Source: Microcella sp. (GTDB taxonomy: Bacteria; Actinomycetota; Actinomycetes; Actinomycetales; Microbacteriaceae). From it: a stretch of DNA of 64,000 bases. The notes beneath the pieces are model-generated. The model made no database searches and had not been told where the DNA came from. It saw only the letters and a program-made list of their open reading frames with translations. Made by a program: the position numbers and the translations under genes. The stretch is taken from contig NZ_CP075524.1 in NCBI RefSeq assembly GCF_025808395.1, positions 2,232,001 through 2,296,000 of the forward strand. The letters are read 5' to 3'. Shown one piece after another: positions 16,189-25,050 of this stretch (the stretch's first letter is position 1; each line of letters opens with the position of its first letter).

Positions 16189-17385
16189 CTAGGTGCGCGA
16201 TGCGCGCACGACCGCGTCGACGATCTGCTCGACGACCGGCCGGGGCGTGGCCAGAATGATGCGCACGTGCCCAGCGCCGGCCGCGCCGCACGCGCGCCCG
16301 TCGGTCACCGCGAGGCCAGCGCGGTCGAGCAGCGTCGTCGCGGGGTCGTCGCCGAGGCCCAGGCGCGAGACGTCGAGCCACGCGATGTAGGTTCCTTCGG
16401 GCATCCGGTACCCCGCTTCGGGAAGGCGCTCGGCCAGCAGCTCGCCCAGCAGGCGGCGGTTCGCGTCGTAGTAGTCGACGGTCGCGTCGAGCCACTCGCG
16501 ACCGTGCCGGTAGGCGGCGGTGTTGCCGATGACACCGAGCGTGCTGGCGCCGTGGCCGGCGATGGGCCCGAGCGCCTGCCAGGTGTGCTCATCGGCGTCG
16601 TTGGTCGTGATGAGCTGGGCCGCCTTGATGCCGGGCAGGTTGAACGCCTTCGACGCGCTCGTGGTCGTGATGCTGTGACCGGCCGATGCCGCGCTCACGC
16701 TCGCATACGGCACATGCCGCGCCGAGCCGAACACGATCGGCGCGTGCACCTCGTCGGCGAACACGCGGGCCCCGTGCCGTTCGACCACGTCAGAGAGTGC
16801 CTGCAGTTCGTCGCGCTCGAACACACGCCCACCCGGGTTGTGCGGGTTGCACAGCACGACGAGGCCCGCGCCCGCCGCGAGCTCGCGGTCGATGGCGTCG
16901 AGGTCGAGCACCTCGCGGCCGTCCTGCCGGGCGTGCGGCACTTCGATAACACTGCGACCATGCCGCTGCGGCAGCGTCAAGAACGGCATATATGCCGGAG
17001 TCGGCACGATCACGGCAGAGCCAGGGCGCGAGTAGTGCCCGATCGCGGCATCGAGGCCGCTGATGACGTCGCCGACGGCGTGCACGCGCCCGGGCGTCAC
17101 GACCCAGTCGAAGCGATCGAGCATCCACTCAGCTGTGGCGCGAGCCATGTCGGCGGCGATCGCTCGCGGCAGGTACCCGGTGTGCCCCGCCTGCACGGCG
17201 TCATGCAGGGCTCGAGTCACGACGGGGGCCGTGCCAAGATCGCTCTCGGCGACCCACGCGCTGATCGACCTCGCGAACCGGGTCCACTTCATGCTGCCGC
17301 GGGCATGCAGCGCTTCGGGGGTGAGGGCGTCCCACGAGGCGAAGAGTGCGGCGCGGTCGAGCGGCGCGAGCTCAGGCGAGTGCAT
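16189..17385 (-). CDS. PLP-dependent aminotransferase/C-S lyase, MalY/PatB type
   Basis: 398 residues, fold-type I. Cofactor marks: CNPHNPGGRVFERDEL near residue 175, ADEVHAPIVF near 206 (Asp to the PLP ring nitrogen) and the Schiff-base Lys in TTSASKAFNLPGIKAA near 237; the substrate carboxylate Arg is in VRIILATPRP. MalY/PatB proteins cleave cystathionine or similar beta-C-S bonds; an aminotransferase role is the alternative. The start at 17385 lies 14 bases inside the 3' end of the upstream pgm gene, so the pair is coupled. Confidence 0.83.
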   Translation of the reverse strand: MHSPELAPLDRAALFASWDALTPEALHARGSMKWTRFARSISAWVAESDLGTAPVVTRALHDAVQAGHTGYLPRAIAADMARATAEWMLDRFDWVVTPGRVHAVGDVISGLDAAIGHYSRPGSAVIVPTPAYMPFLTLPQRHGRSVIEVPHARQDGREVLDLDAIDRELAAGAGLVVLCNPHNPGGRVFERDELQALSDVVERHGARVFADEVHAPIVFGSARHVPYASVSAASAGHSITTTSASKAFNLPGIKAAQLITTNDADEHTWQALGPIAGHGASTLGVIGNTAAYRHGREWLDATVDYYDANRRLLGELLAERLPEAGYRMPEGTYIAWLDVSRLGLGDDPATTLLDRAGLAVTDGRACGAAGAGHVRIILATPRPVVEQIVDAVVRASRT

Positions 17386-18982
17386 CGTCGACGATCCGCT
17401 TCGCCTCGGCCTGCACGGCGCGCAAGTGCTCGATGCCGCCGAACGATTCCGCATAGATCTTGTAGACGTCTTCGGTGCCGCTCGGCCGGGCGGCGAACCA
17501 CGCCCGCTCGGTGACCACCTTGACGCCGCCGACAGCGGCGCCATTGCCGGGTGCCTCACTGAGGGTCGCCGTGATCGGGTCGCCCGCGAGAGTGTCGGCC
17601 GTGATGGCCGCGCCGTCGAGCTTGCCGAGCGCTGCCTTCTGGGCGGGCGTGGCAGCAGCATCCACCCGTTCGTAGACCGGCGAGCCACAGCGATCAGTGA
17701 GCGTCGCATACAGCTGCGAGGGGGTCGACCCGGTGACGGCGGTGATCTCGGCGGCGAGCAGCGCGAGCAGAATGCCGTCTTTGTCGGTCGTCCACGCCGA
17801 GCCGTCGTGCCGCACAAAACTCGCCCCCGCGCTCTCTTCGCCGCCGAACGCCACCGAGCCGTCGATGAGGCCAGGCACGAACCACTTGAACCCCACCGGA
17901 ACCTCCCACAACCGCCGCCCGAGACCAGCCGCCACGTGGTCGATCATCGTCGACGAGACGAGGGTCTTGCCGACCGCCGCGTCAGGTCGCCAGTGGGGGC
18001 GGTGCGTATAGAGGTAGTCGATCGCGACGGCGAGATAGTGGTTCGGGTTCATGAGCCCGGCGTCGGGCGTGACGATGCCGTGCCGATCGGCGTCGGCGTC
18101 ATTGCCCGTCAGCAGGTCGAAGTCATGTCGGCGGCTGAGCACGCTTGCCATCGCGCTCGGGCTCGACGGGTCCATGCGAATCTTCTCGTCCCAGTCGAGC
18201 GTCATGAACCCCCACTGCGGGTCGACGTGCGGGTTCACCAGGGTGAGGTCGAGCCCGTACCGCTCTGCGATGAGCGCCCAGTAGTCGACGCTGGCGCCGC
18301 CGAGCGGGTCTGCCCCGATGCGCAGGCCGCTCTCGCGAACCGCATCGAGGTTCAGGATGCTCGCCAGATCGGCCACGTAGTGCTCGCGGTAGTCGTACCG
18401 CTCGGCCGTGAGCTGCGACTGCCGACGTACCCCGCGGTTGCCTCCGGCGATGAGCTCGTTGGCCCGCGCGGCGATCCACCCGGTCGCACCAGAGTCTGCG
18501 GGGCCGCCGTGCGGCGGGTTGTACTTGAAGCCGCCATCGCGCGGCGGGTTGTGGCTCGGGGTGATGACGATGCCGTCGCTCTTCGCTTCGGCGTCTCGGT
18601 TGTGCCGAATGATCGCGTGGCTGATCGCCGGCGTCGGCACGAATCCGTCGTGCGCATCAACGAGCGCGGTGACGCCGTTCGCGGCGAGCACCTCGAGGGC
18701 CGTCTGCTGCGCGGGTGCACTGAGCGCGTGCGTGTCGGCGCCGACGAAGATCGGCCCGCTCGTGCCCTGGCTCGCCCGGTACTCGACGATCGCCTGAGTG
18801 ATGGCCGCGATGTGGATGTCGGTGAAGGCGCCGTCGAGGCTCGAGCCGCGGTGACCGCTCGTGCCGAACACGACGCGCTGCGCCGGGTCATCGAGGTCGG
18901 GCACCCGATCTGCATACGCGGCGAGCAGCGCATCGACGTCGATCAGGTCACTCGGCTGGGCGGGGGTTGCGGCGCGAGACAT
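17372..18982 (-). CDS. pgm: Phosphoglucomutase, alpha-D-glucose type
   Basis: 536 residues. Interconverts glucose 1- and 6-phosphate. Domain order of the alpha-phosphohexomutases is clear: substrate Arg/His loop VVFGTSGHRGSS near residue 38, active phosphoserine in GIVITPSHNPPRDGG near 138, the Mg site DADADRHGIV near 300, the sugar loop FGGEESAGASF near 384, and the phosphate-binding C-terminal domain with RPSGTEDVYKIYAE near 506. Length fits the bacterial Pgm type, not GlmM. It diverges from pheA, with 61 bases between start codons. Confidence 0.92.
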   Translation of the reverse strand: MSRAATPAQPSDLIDVDALLAAYADRVPDLDDPAQRVVFGTSGHRGSSLDGAFTDIHIAAITQAIVEYRASQGTSGPIFVGADTHALSAPAQQTALEVLAANGVTALVDAHDGFVPTPAISHAIIRHNRDAEAKSDGIVITPSHNPPRDGGFKYNPPHGGPADSGATGWIAARANELIAGGNRGVRRQSQLTAERYDYREHYVADLASILNLDAVRESGLRIGADPLGGASVDYWALIAERYGLDLTLVNPHVDPQWGFMTLDWDEKIRMDPSSPSAMASVLSRRHDFDLLTGNDADADRHGIVTPDAGLMNPNHYLAVAIDYLYTHRPHWRPDAAVGKTLVSSTMIDHVAAGLGRRLWEVPVGFKWFVPGLIDGSVAFGGEESAGASFVRHDGSAWTTDKDGILLALLAAEITAVTGSTPSQLYATLTDRCGSPVYERVDAAATPAQKAALGKLDGAAITADTLAGDPITATLSEAPGNGAAVGGVKVVTERAWFAARPSGTEDVYKIYAESFGGIEHLRAVQAEAKRIVDDALA

Positions 18983-19043
18983 GCGTCCATCCAACCACCG
19001 GCAGGTTCGAAGAGCACCGGATGCCCGCCCATAGACTTCGAGC

Positions 19044-19997
19044 ATGAGCACGCAGCCCGACCCGAAGGCGGTCTACAGCTACCTCGGCCCGGCCGGAACC
19101 TTCACCTGGCACGCCCTCGCCCAGGTCGAGGCGGCGGCTGGTGCCGAGTGGCGCAGCGTCAGCAACGTCGGTGAAGCCCTCGACGACGTGGTCTCGGGCC
19201 GCAGTGTGGGCGCCATGATCGCGGTCGAGAATTCGGTCGAGGGCGGGGTGAGTGCCACGCAGGATGCGCTCGCGACGATTCCGGGCCTGCGCATCATCGG
19301 CGAATACCTGGTGCCCGTGAACTTCGTGCTCGTGGCCCGGCCCGGGGTGACGCTCGACAACGTGCGGGTCGTCGCCGCGCATCCTGTCGCCTACGCGCAG
19401 TGCCGGCGCTTTCTCGAGAGCGCGCTGCCCGCCCACGGGCACATTCCGGCCGCCTCGAATGTGGCCGCGCCCGTCAGCCTGCTTGAGCCAGACTCACCGG
19501 CGCAGGCCGCCATCGCGCCGCCCGGCATCACCGAGCTGCACGACCTCGTCGAGCTCGCGAGCGAGATCGGCGACAACTCGAACGCCGTCACGCGATTCGT
19601 GCTCGTGAGCCGCAGCCACGCCATCGCGCCGCGCACCGGAGCCGACAAGACGAGCATCATCGCCGAACTGCCCGACGACGCTCCCGGTCGACTGCTCGAG
19701 ATGCTCGAGCAGTTCGCCACGCGCGGCGTCAACATGAGCCTCATCGAGTCGCGGCCCATCGGCGATGCTCTCGGGCGCTACCGCTTCATCATCGACCTCG
19801 ACGGCCACGTGCTCGATGAGCGCGTCGCCGACGCCCTGCTGGGCCTGCGGCGTTTCAGCCCCAAGGTGATCTTCTTGGGCTCGTACCCGCGCGCAGACCA
19901 GCGGCCGGTCGAGTTCGTTCCGCAGTACGGAGACGACATCTTCACGGATGCCCGCGACTGGTTGCGCGGCATCCTCAGCGGCGAGCCCGAGGTGTAG
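19044..19997 (+). CDS. pheA: Prephenate dehydratase
   Basis: 317 residues. Last-but-one step of phenylalanine synthesis: prephenate to phenylpyruvate. The catalytic domain opens with YSYLGPAGTFTWHAL and includes VENSVEGGVSAT near residue 58 and the catalytic Thr in NSNAVTRFVLVSR near 174. The C-terminal ACT domain (from about 195) has the Phe-binding ESRPIG motif near 235, so feedback inhibition is expected. There is no chorismate mutase domain. Confidence 0.92.
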   Translation: MSTQPDPKAVYSYLGPAGTFTWHALAQVEAAAGAEWRSVSNVGEALDDVVSGRSVGAMIAVENSVEGGVSATQDALATIPGLRIIGEYLVPVNFVLVARPGVTLDNVRVVAAHPVAYAQCRRFLESALPAHGHIPAASNVAAPVSLLEPDSPAQAAIAPPGITELHDLVELASEIGDNSNAVTRFVLVSRSHAIAPRTGADKTSIIAELPDDAPGRLLEMLEQFATRGVNMSLIESRPIGDALGRYRFIIDLDGHVLDERVADALLGLRRFSPKVIFLGSYPRADQRPVEFVPQYGDDIFTDARDWLRGILSGEPEV

Positions 19998-20006
19998 CGA
20001 GCCCGC

Positions 20007-21011
20007 TCACACGCGCTCGTCGGCCTCGCCGGGGGGCACGCGCACGATGAGCGCGGCGGGCAGCACGCGCACCGAGATCGCCGTCACCGTGCCCATCGAG
20101 TCGCCGTCGATCTCGAACTCTTCTGGGCGGTCGAAGGCGAGGGTCATGCGGCGACCCTGAAAGTAGCGCAGCGCGCGCACGCGCTTGTCGGCGGCCATGA
20201 TGCGCCGCCCCACTTTGCTGCGCTGCAAGACGCCGTTCTCCCAGACCACGGCGTAGCTCACGCGCATCCACCCCCACAGATTGCGGGGGCGCATGGCCAC
20301 CACATCGAGCAGCCCGTCATCGATGCGGGCGTCGGGCAGGATGAGCACGCCGCCGGGCAAGGCTCCGCAGTTGCCGATGAGCAGGGTGTGCACGTTGGTG
20401 GTGCGCTGAGCGCTGCCATCGAGGGTGTAGTGCAGTCGCACAGCGTCGACGTCGCGGGCGATGCGCGCGATCGCCTCGACGTAGGCGAGCCACCCGACGC
20501 GCTTCTTCAGCTCGGGCTTGGTGGCGCTGACCATCTTGGCGTCGAGCCCGATGCCGACCATGACGACGAAGGCGTGGGTCTCGGTGCTGCCGTCGGGTCG
20601 AGTGATCTCAGCCTCGCCCACATCGATCGCGAGGTCTTCGCCCCGCATTGCCGTGGCAACGGCTTCGGGCATGCGGTTGATGCTCACACCCAGGTTGCGC
20701 GCGAGCAGGTTGCCGGTGCCGGCGGGCAGCAGCACGACAGGCACGCCCGTATTGGCCATGCCTTCAGCGACGGCCCGCACCGTACCGTCGCCGCCGGCGG
20801 CGAGCACGCTCGACACTCCCGCTTCGACGGCCCGGCGCGCGCACCCCTGACCGGGGTCGTCGACGCTCGTCTCGAGCCACAGCGACTCAGCCCAGCCCGC
20901 CTCTTCTTCGACCGCTTCGATCTCGGTGCGCAGGGCCTTCACGTCGACCTTGATCGGGTTGTAGATGACGGCAACGCGATGCGGCTGATCGGCCCGTTTC
21001 GGCGTTGGCAT
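20007..21011 (-). CDS. Diacylglycerol/lipid kinase family protein
   Basis: 334 residues. DagK-catalytic fold: nucleotide loop AVIYNPIKVD near residue 14, AAGGDGTVRAVAEGM near 73 (G-G-D-G-T), and PAGTGNLLARNLG near 96. The C-terminal half is the YegS/DgkB beta-sandwich with FEIDGDSMG near 308. It probably phosphorylates diacylglycerol or another lipid alcohol at the membrane. ATG 21011 was chosen over one six codons upstream. It is convergent with pheA (nine bases apart) and divergent from serS. Confidence 0.85.
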   Translation of the reverse strand: MPTPKRADQPHRVAVIYNPIKVDVKALRTEIEAVEEEAGWAESLWLETSVDDPGQGCARRAVEAGVSSVLAAGGDGTVRAVAEGMANTGVPVVLLPAGTGNLLARNLGVSINRMPEAVATAMRGEDLAIDVGEAEITRPDGSTETHAFVVMVGIGLDAKMVSATKPELKKRVGWLAYVEAIARIARDVDAVRLHYTLDGSAQRTTNVHTLLIGNCGALPGGVLILPDARIDDGLLDVVAMRPRNLWGWMRVSYAVVWENGVLQRSKVGRRIMAADKRVRALRYFQGRRMTLAFDRPEEFEIDGDSMGTVTAISVRVLPAALIVRVPPGEADERV

Positions 21012-21062
21012 GGGCACAGAGTAGAGCACTGGCCTTTGAACTCGCGTGACAGACTAGACGGC

Positions 21063-22328
21063 GTGATCGACCCCCAACTGCTGCGCGACGACCCCGACCG
21101 AGTTCGACGTTCTCAACATGCCCGCGGGGCGAGCGAGGCACTCGTCGACGAGGCGATCGCCGCAGATGCCGACCGTCGTTCGGCGATCACGGCGTTCGAG
21201 GCGCTGCGTGCCGAGCAGAACGCCTTCGGCAAGACGGTGGCAGCCGCCCCGAAAGACGAGAAGGCCGCGCTCGTCGCCCAGGCGCAGCAGCTCGCCGCCG
21301 ACGTGAAAGCCGCACAGGCCGCGGCGTCAGAGGCCGATGAGCGTTTCGTGTCGGTGGCAGGGAGCATCCAGAACGTCATCATCGACGGCGTGCCGCCGGG
21401 TGGCGAAGACGACTTCGTGACGCTGCGCGAAGTGGGCGAGAAGCCAGCGTTCGACTTCGAACCGCGCGACCACGTCGCGCTCGGAGAGTTGCTCGATGCG
21501 ATCGATATCGCCCGCGGGGTCAAGGTGTCTGGCTCGCGCTTCTACTTCTTGAAGGGTGTCGGCGCTCGACTCGAGCTGGCCCTCATGAACTACGCGCTCG
21601 ACACCGCGCTCGACGCCGGGTTCACTCCGCTCATCACACCCACCCTGGTCAAGCCCGAGATCATGAGCGGCACCGGCTTTCTCGGTGCGCACGCCGACGA
21701 GGTCTACTATCTGGCCGATGACGAGCTCTACTTGACGGGCACGAGCGAAGTGGCGCTCGCCGGATTTCACGCCGACGAGATCATCGACGTCTCGAACGGC
21801 CCGCTGCGCTATGCAGGCTGGTCGACGTGCTATCGCCGCGAGGCGGGCAGCTACGGCAAAGACACCCGCGGCATCATTCGCGTGCACCAGTTTCAGAAGC
21901 TCGAGATGTTCAGCTACATCGACCCGGCAGACGCCGAGGCCGAGCACGAGCGGCTGCTCGCGATGCAAGAGGGCATGCTGCGCTCTCTCGGTCTCGCCTA
22001 TCGCGTCATCGACACGGCAGCGGGCGACCTCGGGTCGAGCGCCGCGCGCAAGTTCGACGTCGAAGCCTGGGTGCCCACGCAGGGGGCATACCGCGAGTTG
22101 ACGAGCACGAGCAACTGCACCACCTACCAGGCGCGTCGGCTCGACACCCGGCACCGCGGCGCTGAGGGCAAGACCGCCCCCGTCGCCACGCTCAACGGCA
22201 CGCTCGCGACCACTCGGTGGCTCGTCGCCCTGCTCGAGACCCATCAGCGCGCCGACGGCTCGGTCGTCGTGCCCGAATCGCTGCGCCCCTACCTGCGCGG
22301 CTTGTCTGTTCTGGAGCCGACCGGATGA
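21063..22328 (+). CDS. serS: Seryl-tRNA synthetase
   Basis: 421 residues from GTG. N-terminal coiled-coil arm (residues 1-105, Ala/Glu-rich helices) that grips the long variable arm of tRNA-Ser, then a class II catalytic core: motif 2 in YRREAGSYGKDTRGIIRVHQFQKLEMF near 257, ELTSTSNCTTYQARR near 345 and motif 3 around LNGTLATTRWLVALLE near 377. Two tRNA-Ser genes lie 0.9 and 2.4 kb downstream. The stop overlaps the next start (ATGA). Confidence 0.95.
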   Translation: MIDPQLLRDDPDRVRRSQHARGASEALVDEAIAADADRRSAITAFEALRAEQNAFGKTVAAAPKDEKAALVAQAQQLAADVKAAQAAASEADERFVSVAGSIQNVIIDGVPPGGEDDFVTLREVGEKPAFDFEPRDHVALGELLDAIDIARGVKVSGSRFYFLKGVGARLELALMNYALDTALDAGFTPLITPTLVKPEIMSGTGFLGAHADEVYYLADDELYLTGTSEVALAGFHADEIIDVSNGPLRYAGWSTCYRREAGSYGKDTRGIIRVHQFQKLEMFSYIDPADAEAEHERLLAMQEGMLRSLGLAYRVIDTAAGDLGSSAARKFDVEAWVPTQGAYRELTSTSNCTTYQARRLDTRHRGAEGKTAPVATLNGTLATTRWLVALLETHQRADGSVVVPESLRPYLRGLSVLEPTG

Positions 22329-23143
22329 CCTCCGCCCCCCGCACCGACAAGAAGCTCATCGCTCTCGACATCGACGGCACCGTGCTGCATGAAGACGGAA
22401 CCCTGCCCGATGAGGTGGTCGAGCAGGTGCACCGACTGCGAGACGCGGGCCACGAGGTCATGCTGGCGACCGGTCGTTCGGTGGCGATGACGCTGCCCGT
22501 GCTCGACCGGCTCGACATCTCACCTGAATACGTCGTCGCCTCGAACGGCGCGATTCTGCTGAAGCGCGACGCCGAGGCGCCGACCGGGTATCGGCGCCAC
22601 CACGTCGAGACGTTCGACCCCACCGAGGTTCTCACGCGCATCCGCCCGCATCTGCGTCACGCGAACTACGCCGTAGAAGACGAGACGGGCCTCTATCGCT
22701 ACTCGGGCTCTTTTCCGAACGGCGCGCTCGGGGCGATCAGCGAAGAGGTCGAGTTCGACGAGCTGTGCAACGAGCCGGCGACCCGCGTCGTCGTCATCTC
22801 GCCGGGTCACGCCATGGAGGAGTTTCTTGCCGTCGTCGAACTGATGGGGCTGCATCAGGTGAGCTACAACGTCGGCTGGACGGCGTGGCTCGACATCGCC
22901 CCCGACGGCGTCAACAAGTCGACCGCTCTCGAGCGGGTGCGCACCGCACTCGACATCGATGGCGCAAACGTCATCTGCGTTGGCGACGGCAGAAACGACA
23001 TCGAGATGCTGCAGTGGGTGGTCGCGCACGGCGGGCGCGGAATCGCCATGGGGCAGGCCCCTGATGACGTCGTGGCGGCCGCGTCTGAGGTCACAGCGCG
23101 CGACACCGACAACGGTCTCGCTCAGGCGCTCGCCACCGTCTGA
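22325..23143 (+). CDS. HAD-family (Cof/IIB type) phosphatase
   Basis: 272 residues. Motif I ALDIDGTVLHEDG near residue 12 (nucleophile and acid Asp), motif II in ATGRS near 46, motif III Lys in DGVNKSTAL near 196 and motif IV GDGRNDIEML near 219, with a C2B cap between II and III. Probably a sugar-phosphate or flavin-type phosphatase in the cytoplasm. Translationally coupled to serS by the ATGA overlap, an arrangement common in this family of bacteria. Confidence 0.87.
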   Translation: MTSAPRTDKKLIALDIDGTVLHEDGTLPDEVVEQVHRLRDAGHEVMLATGRSVAMTLPVLDRLDISPEYVVASNGAILLKRDAEAPTGYRRHHVETFDPTEVLTRIRPHLRHANYAVEDETGLYRYSGSFPNGALGAISEEVEFDELCNEPATRVVVISPGHAMEEFLAVVELMGLHQVSYNVGWTAWLDIAPDGVNKSTALERVRTALDIDGANVICVGDGRNDIEMLQWVVAHGGRGIAMGQAPDDVVAAASEVTARDTDNGLAQALATV

Positions 23144-23234
23144 CCGAGCAGCGGCCTCGTTGTCGGCAGATGCATAGGCGCCCCGACCGGGGGTTTCGAA
23201 GAACTGTCGGTTAGCATGGAAGACTGATATCCAA

Positions 23235-23319
23235 GGAGGGCTGTCCGAGCGGCCGATGGAGCCAGTCTTGAAAACTGGTGGGCAGAAATGTCTCGTGGGT
23301 TCGAATCCCACGCCCTCCG
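23235..23319 (+). tRNA. tRNA-Ser (TGA)
   Basis: Acceptor GGAGGGC/GCCCTCC, anticodon stem CCAGT/ACTGG with loop CTTGAAA (anticodon TGA at 23269-23271), a long variable arm typical of class II tRNA and a T-arm GTGGG-TTCGAAT-CCCAC. Discriminator G at 23319; no CCA is encoded. Confidence 0.96.
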
Positions 23320-23356
23320 CTGCTGGCGGCCCTCAGCCATGTGCCTAGGGGAGAAG

Positions 23357-24664
23357 ATGAGCGAACCGATTCGCGATCGTGCGACACGCTCTTTGCCGAC
23401 GACGGCAGTGCGGCACGGCCGACTGCGACGGTCGCGCGCATGGACGACCATTCTCGGAATTCTCGGCGCGACGATGGCCGTCGTTCTCGTCAGCGGAGTC
23501 TCTGTCGCCGCCATCACCATCGCCCAGTTCAATGCCGACATCGACGTCATCGACCTCGTTGAAGCCGAGGGCGAACCGCCCCGAGTGATTCCCACGGTCG
23601 GTGAGTGGGAGGGCGGCTTCAATGTGCTCGTCGTCGGGATCGACAACGAGCCTGGCCAGTATGACTCGCGCGCTCGCGGCAGTGCGACGCTCAATGACGT
23701 GAACATTCTTCTGCACGTCTCCGAAGACCAGCAGTCTGCAGTCGCGGTCAGCATCCCCCGTGACATGGTGGTTCCTATTCCCTCGTGCCCCGACCCCGAG
23801 GGTGGCCGAGCGTCAGGCGCCATGTCGGCACAACCCATCAACGTCGCGTGGTCGTACGGCGGATTGAACTGCGTCGTGCTGACGGTCGAGAAGTTGACGG
23901 GCCTGTCGATTCCTTACGCGGGCGCGATCTCGTTCAACGGCGTCGCACAGCTGTCGAACGCCGTTGGAGGCGTCGACGTCTGCATCGACGGGCCGATCAA
24001 AGACCGCTACACCGGGCTCGACCTGCCCACGGCTGGCACGCACACCCTCATCGGAGAAGACGCACTCGCGTTTCTGCGCACCCGTCATGGCGTCGGCGAT
24101 GGCAGCGACCTGGGTCGCATCAGCAACCAGCAGGTCTATCTCTCGTCCTTGATGCGCAAAGTGCAGAACGAGGGCGTGCTGACCGATTTCACCAAGCTGT
24201 ACGGCATCGCCCAAGTGGCCACGTCGTCGATGCAGCTCTCGTCGAGCCTCGTGAGCCTCGACACGATGGTGTCGATGGCACAGGCGATTCGCAAGGTGCC
24301 CACCGAGAACATCGTCTTCGTGCAGTACCCCAACCGGTACGGCACCGCAGAGCCCTACCTGGGCAAGGTGCAGCCGCTCACACGTCAGGCGACGGCGCTG
24401 TTCGACCGCATTCGCAACGACGAGAAGTTCGTGCTCGAAGAGGGCAACACCGGCGTCGGTTCGAAGCTCGACACGAGTGAGCCAGCGCCCGAAGAGACTC
24501 AGGCCCCCGAGCCCGAGCCGACCGAGGCCCCGAAGAACGGCAAGAACTTCGTCGAGCCAGAACCCGAAGCCACGCTGCCGCCCATTGACGCCGCCCCGCC
24601 GGCCGTTCTCGAGGGAGTGCAGGGCCAGACTGCTGCCGACCGCACCTGCTCGCGCGCGAACTGA
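23357..24664 (+). CDS. LytR-CpsA-Psr (LCP) family cell-wall ligase
   Basis: 435 residues. One N-terminal membrane helix (WTTILGILGATMAVVLVSGV, residues 29-48), then an extracytoplasmic LCP domain: NVLVVGIDNEP near 90, VAVSIPRDMVVPIP near 127 with the catalytic Arg of the S-I-P-R-D motif, and ALAFLRTRHGVGDGSDLGRISNQQ near 235, which holds the conserved Arg residues for pyrophosphate binding. A Pro/Glu-rich tail (from about 375) is unusual and likely spans wall material. It transfers glycopolymers to peptidoglycan. The gene sits between two tRNA-Ser genes; AGGGGAG precedes the ATG at 23357. Confidence 0.88.
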   Translation: MSEPIRDRATRSLPTTAVRHGRLRRSRAWTTILGILGATMAVVLVSGVSVAAITIAQFNADIDVIDLVEAEGEPPRVIPTVGEWEGGFNVLVVGIDNEPGQYDSRARGSATLNDVNILLHVSEDQQSAVAVSIPRDMVVPIPSCPDPEGGRASGAMSAQPINVAWSYGGLNCVVLTVEKLTGLSIPYAGAISFNGVAQLSNAVGGVDVCIDGPIKDRYTGLDLPTAGTHTLIGEDALAFLRTRHGVGDGSDLGRISNQQVYLSSLMRKVQNEGVLTDFTKLYGIAQVATSSMQLSSSLVSLDTMVSMAQAIRKVPTENIVFVQYPNRYGTAEPYLGKVQPLTRQATALFDRIRNDEKFVLEEGNTGVGSKLDTSEPAPEETQAPEPEPTEAPKNGKNFVEPEPEATLPPIDAAPPAVLEGVQGQTAADRTCSRAN

Positions 24665-24714
24665 GGGCGAGCATCCGTCGCCGCAGGGCGGCTATAGTAG
24701 TGAAGGCTTCGCCA

Positions 24715-24804
24715 GGAGACGTCGCATAGTCCGGTCGAGTGCACCACCCTGCTAAGGTGGAGACCCCGTTAAGGGGTCCGAGGGTTCAAATCCCTCCGTC
24801 TCCG
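24715..24804 (+). tRNA. tRNA-Ser (GCT)
   Basis: Acceptor GGAGACG/CGTCTCC, anticodon stem CCACC/GGTGG with loop CTGCTAA (anticodon GCT at 24751-24753), a long variable arm ACCCCGTTAAGGGGT and T-arm GAGGG-TTCAAAT-CCCTC. Discriminator G; no encoded CCA. Confidence 0.96.
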
Positions 24805-24807
24805 CAA

Positions 24808-24843
24808 CACGGTTCGATCCACGGTTCGATCCACGGTGCGACG
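24808..24843. repeat. 12-bp tandem repeat after tRNA-Ser
   Basis: CACGGTTCGATC occurs twice in perfect tandem (24808-24831), followed by a degenerate third copy CACGGTGCGACG. No function is evident. Confidence 0.6.
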
Positions 24844-24958
24844 CGCGATCGAACGCGCATCTCTTCTGACGACTCATCGTCGATGCGCTGTCTCGTGCTT
24901 CGGGTTCACGGCGAGCTCTGCGTGCTCTGACCGATTCGTCGCCGCAACGGCGTGCGGG

Positions 24959-25027
24959 TTGCGAAAATTCCTCCGCCCCGATAGGTTGCGAATATTCGCG
25001 ATCTGTGGGGGATGCGAAAATGAATTC
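24959..25027 (+). promoter_or_regulatory. Three phased TGCGAA repeats upstream of the surface protein
   Basis: TTGCGAAAATTC (24959), TTGCGAATATTCGC (24986) and TGCGAAAATGAATTC (25013) recur every 26-27 bp in the leader of the surface protein gene; the middle one holds the perfect palindrome GCGAATATTCGC (24988-24999). The AT-rich repeats stand out from the GC-rich surroundings and look like binding sites of a regulator. Confidence 0.45.
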
Positions 25028-25050
25028 CCGTCGGGGGAGGGATGCTCGAG

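Noticed and set aside
17063..19174. A 703-codon open frame on the plus strand opposite pgm and the PLP lyase
   Set aside because: It is the antisense shadow of two clear enzymes; its composition (Arg/His/Val-rich, no motif) is typical of GC-rich shadows.
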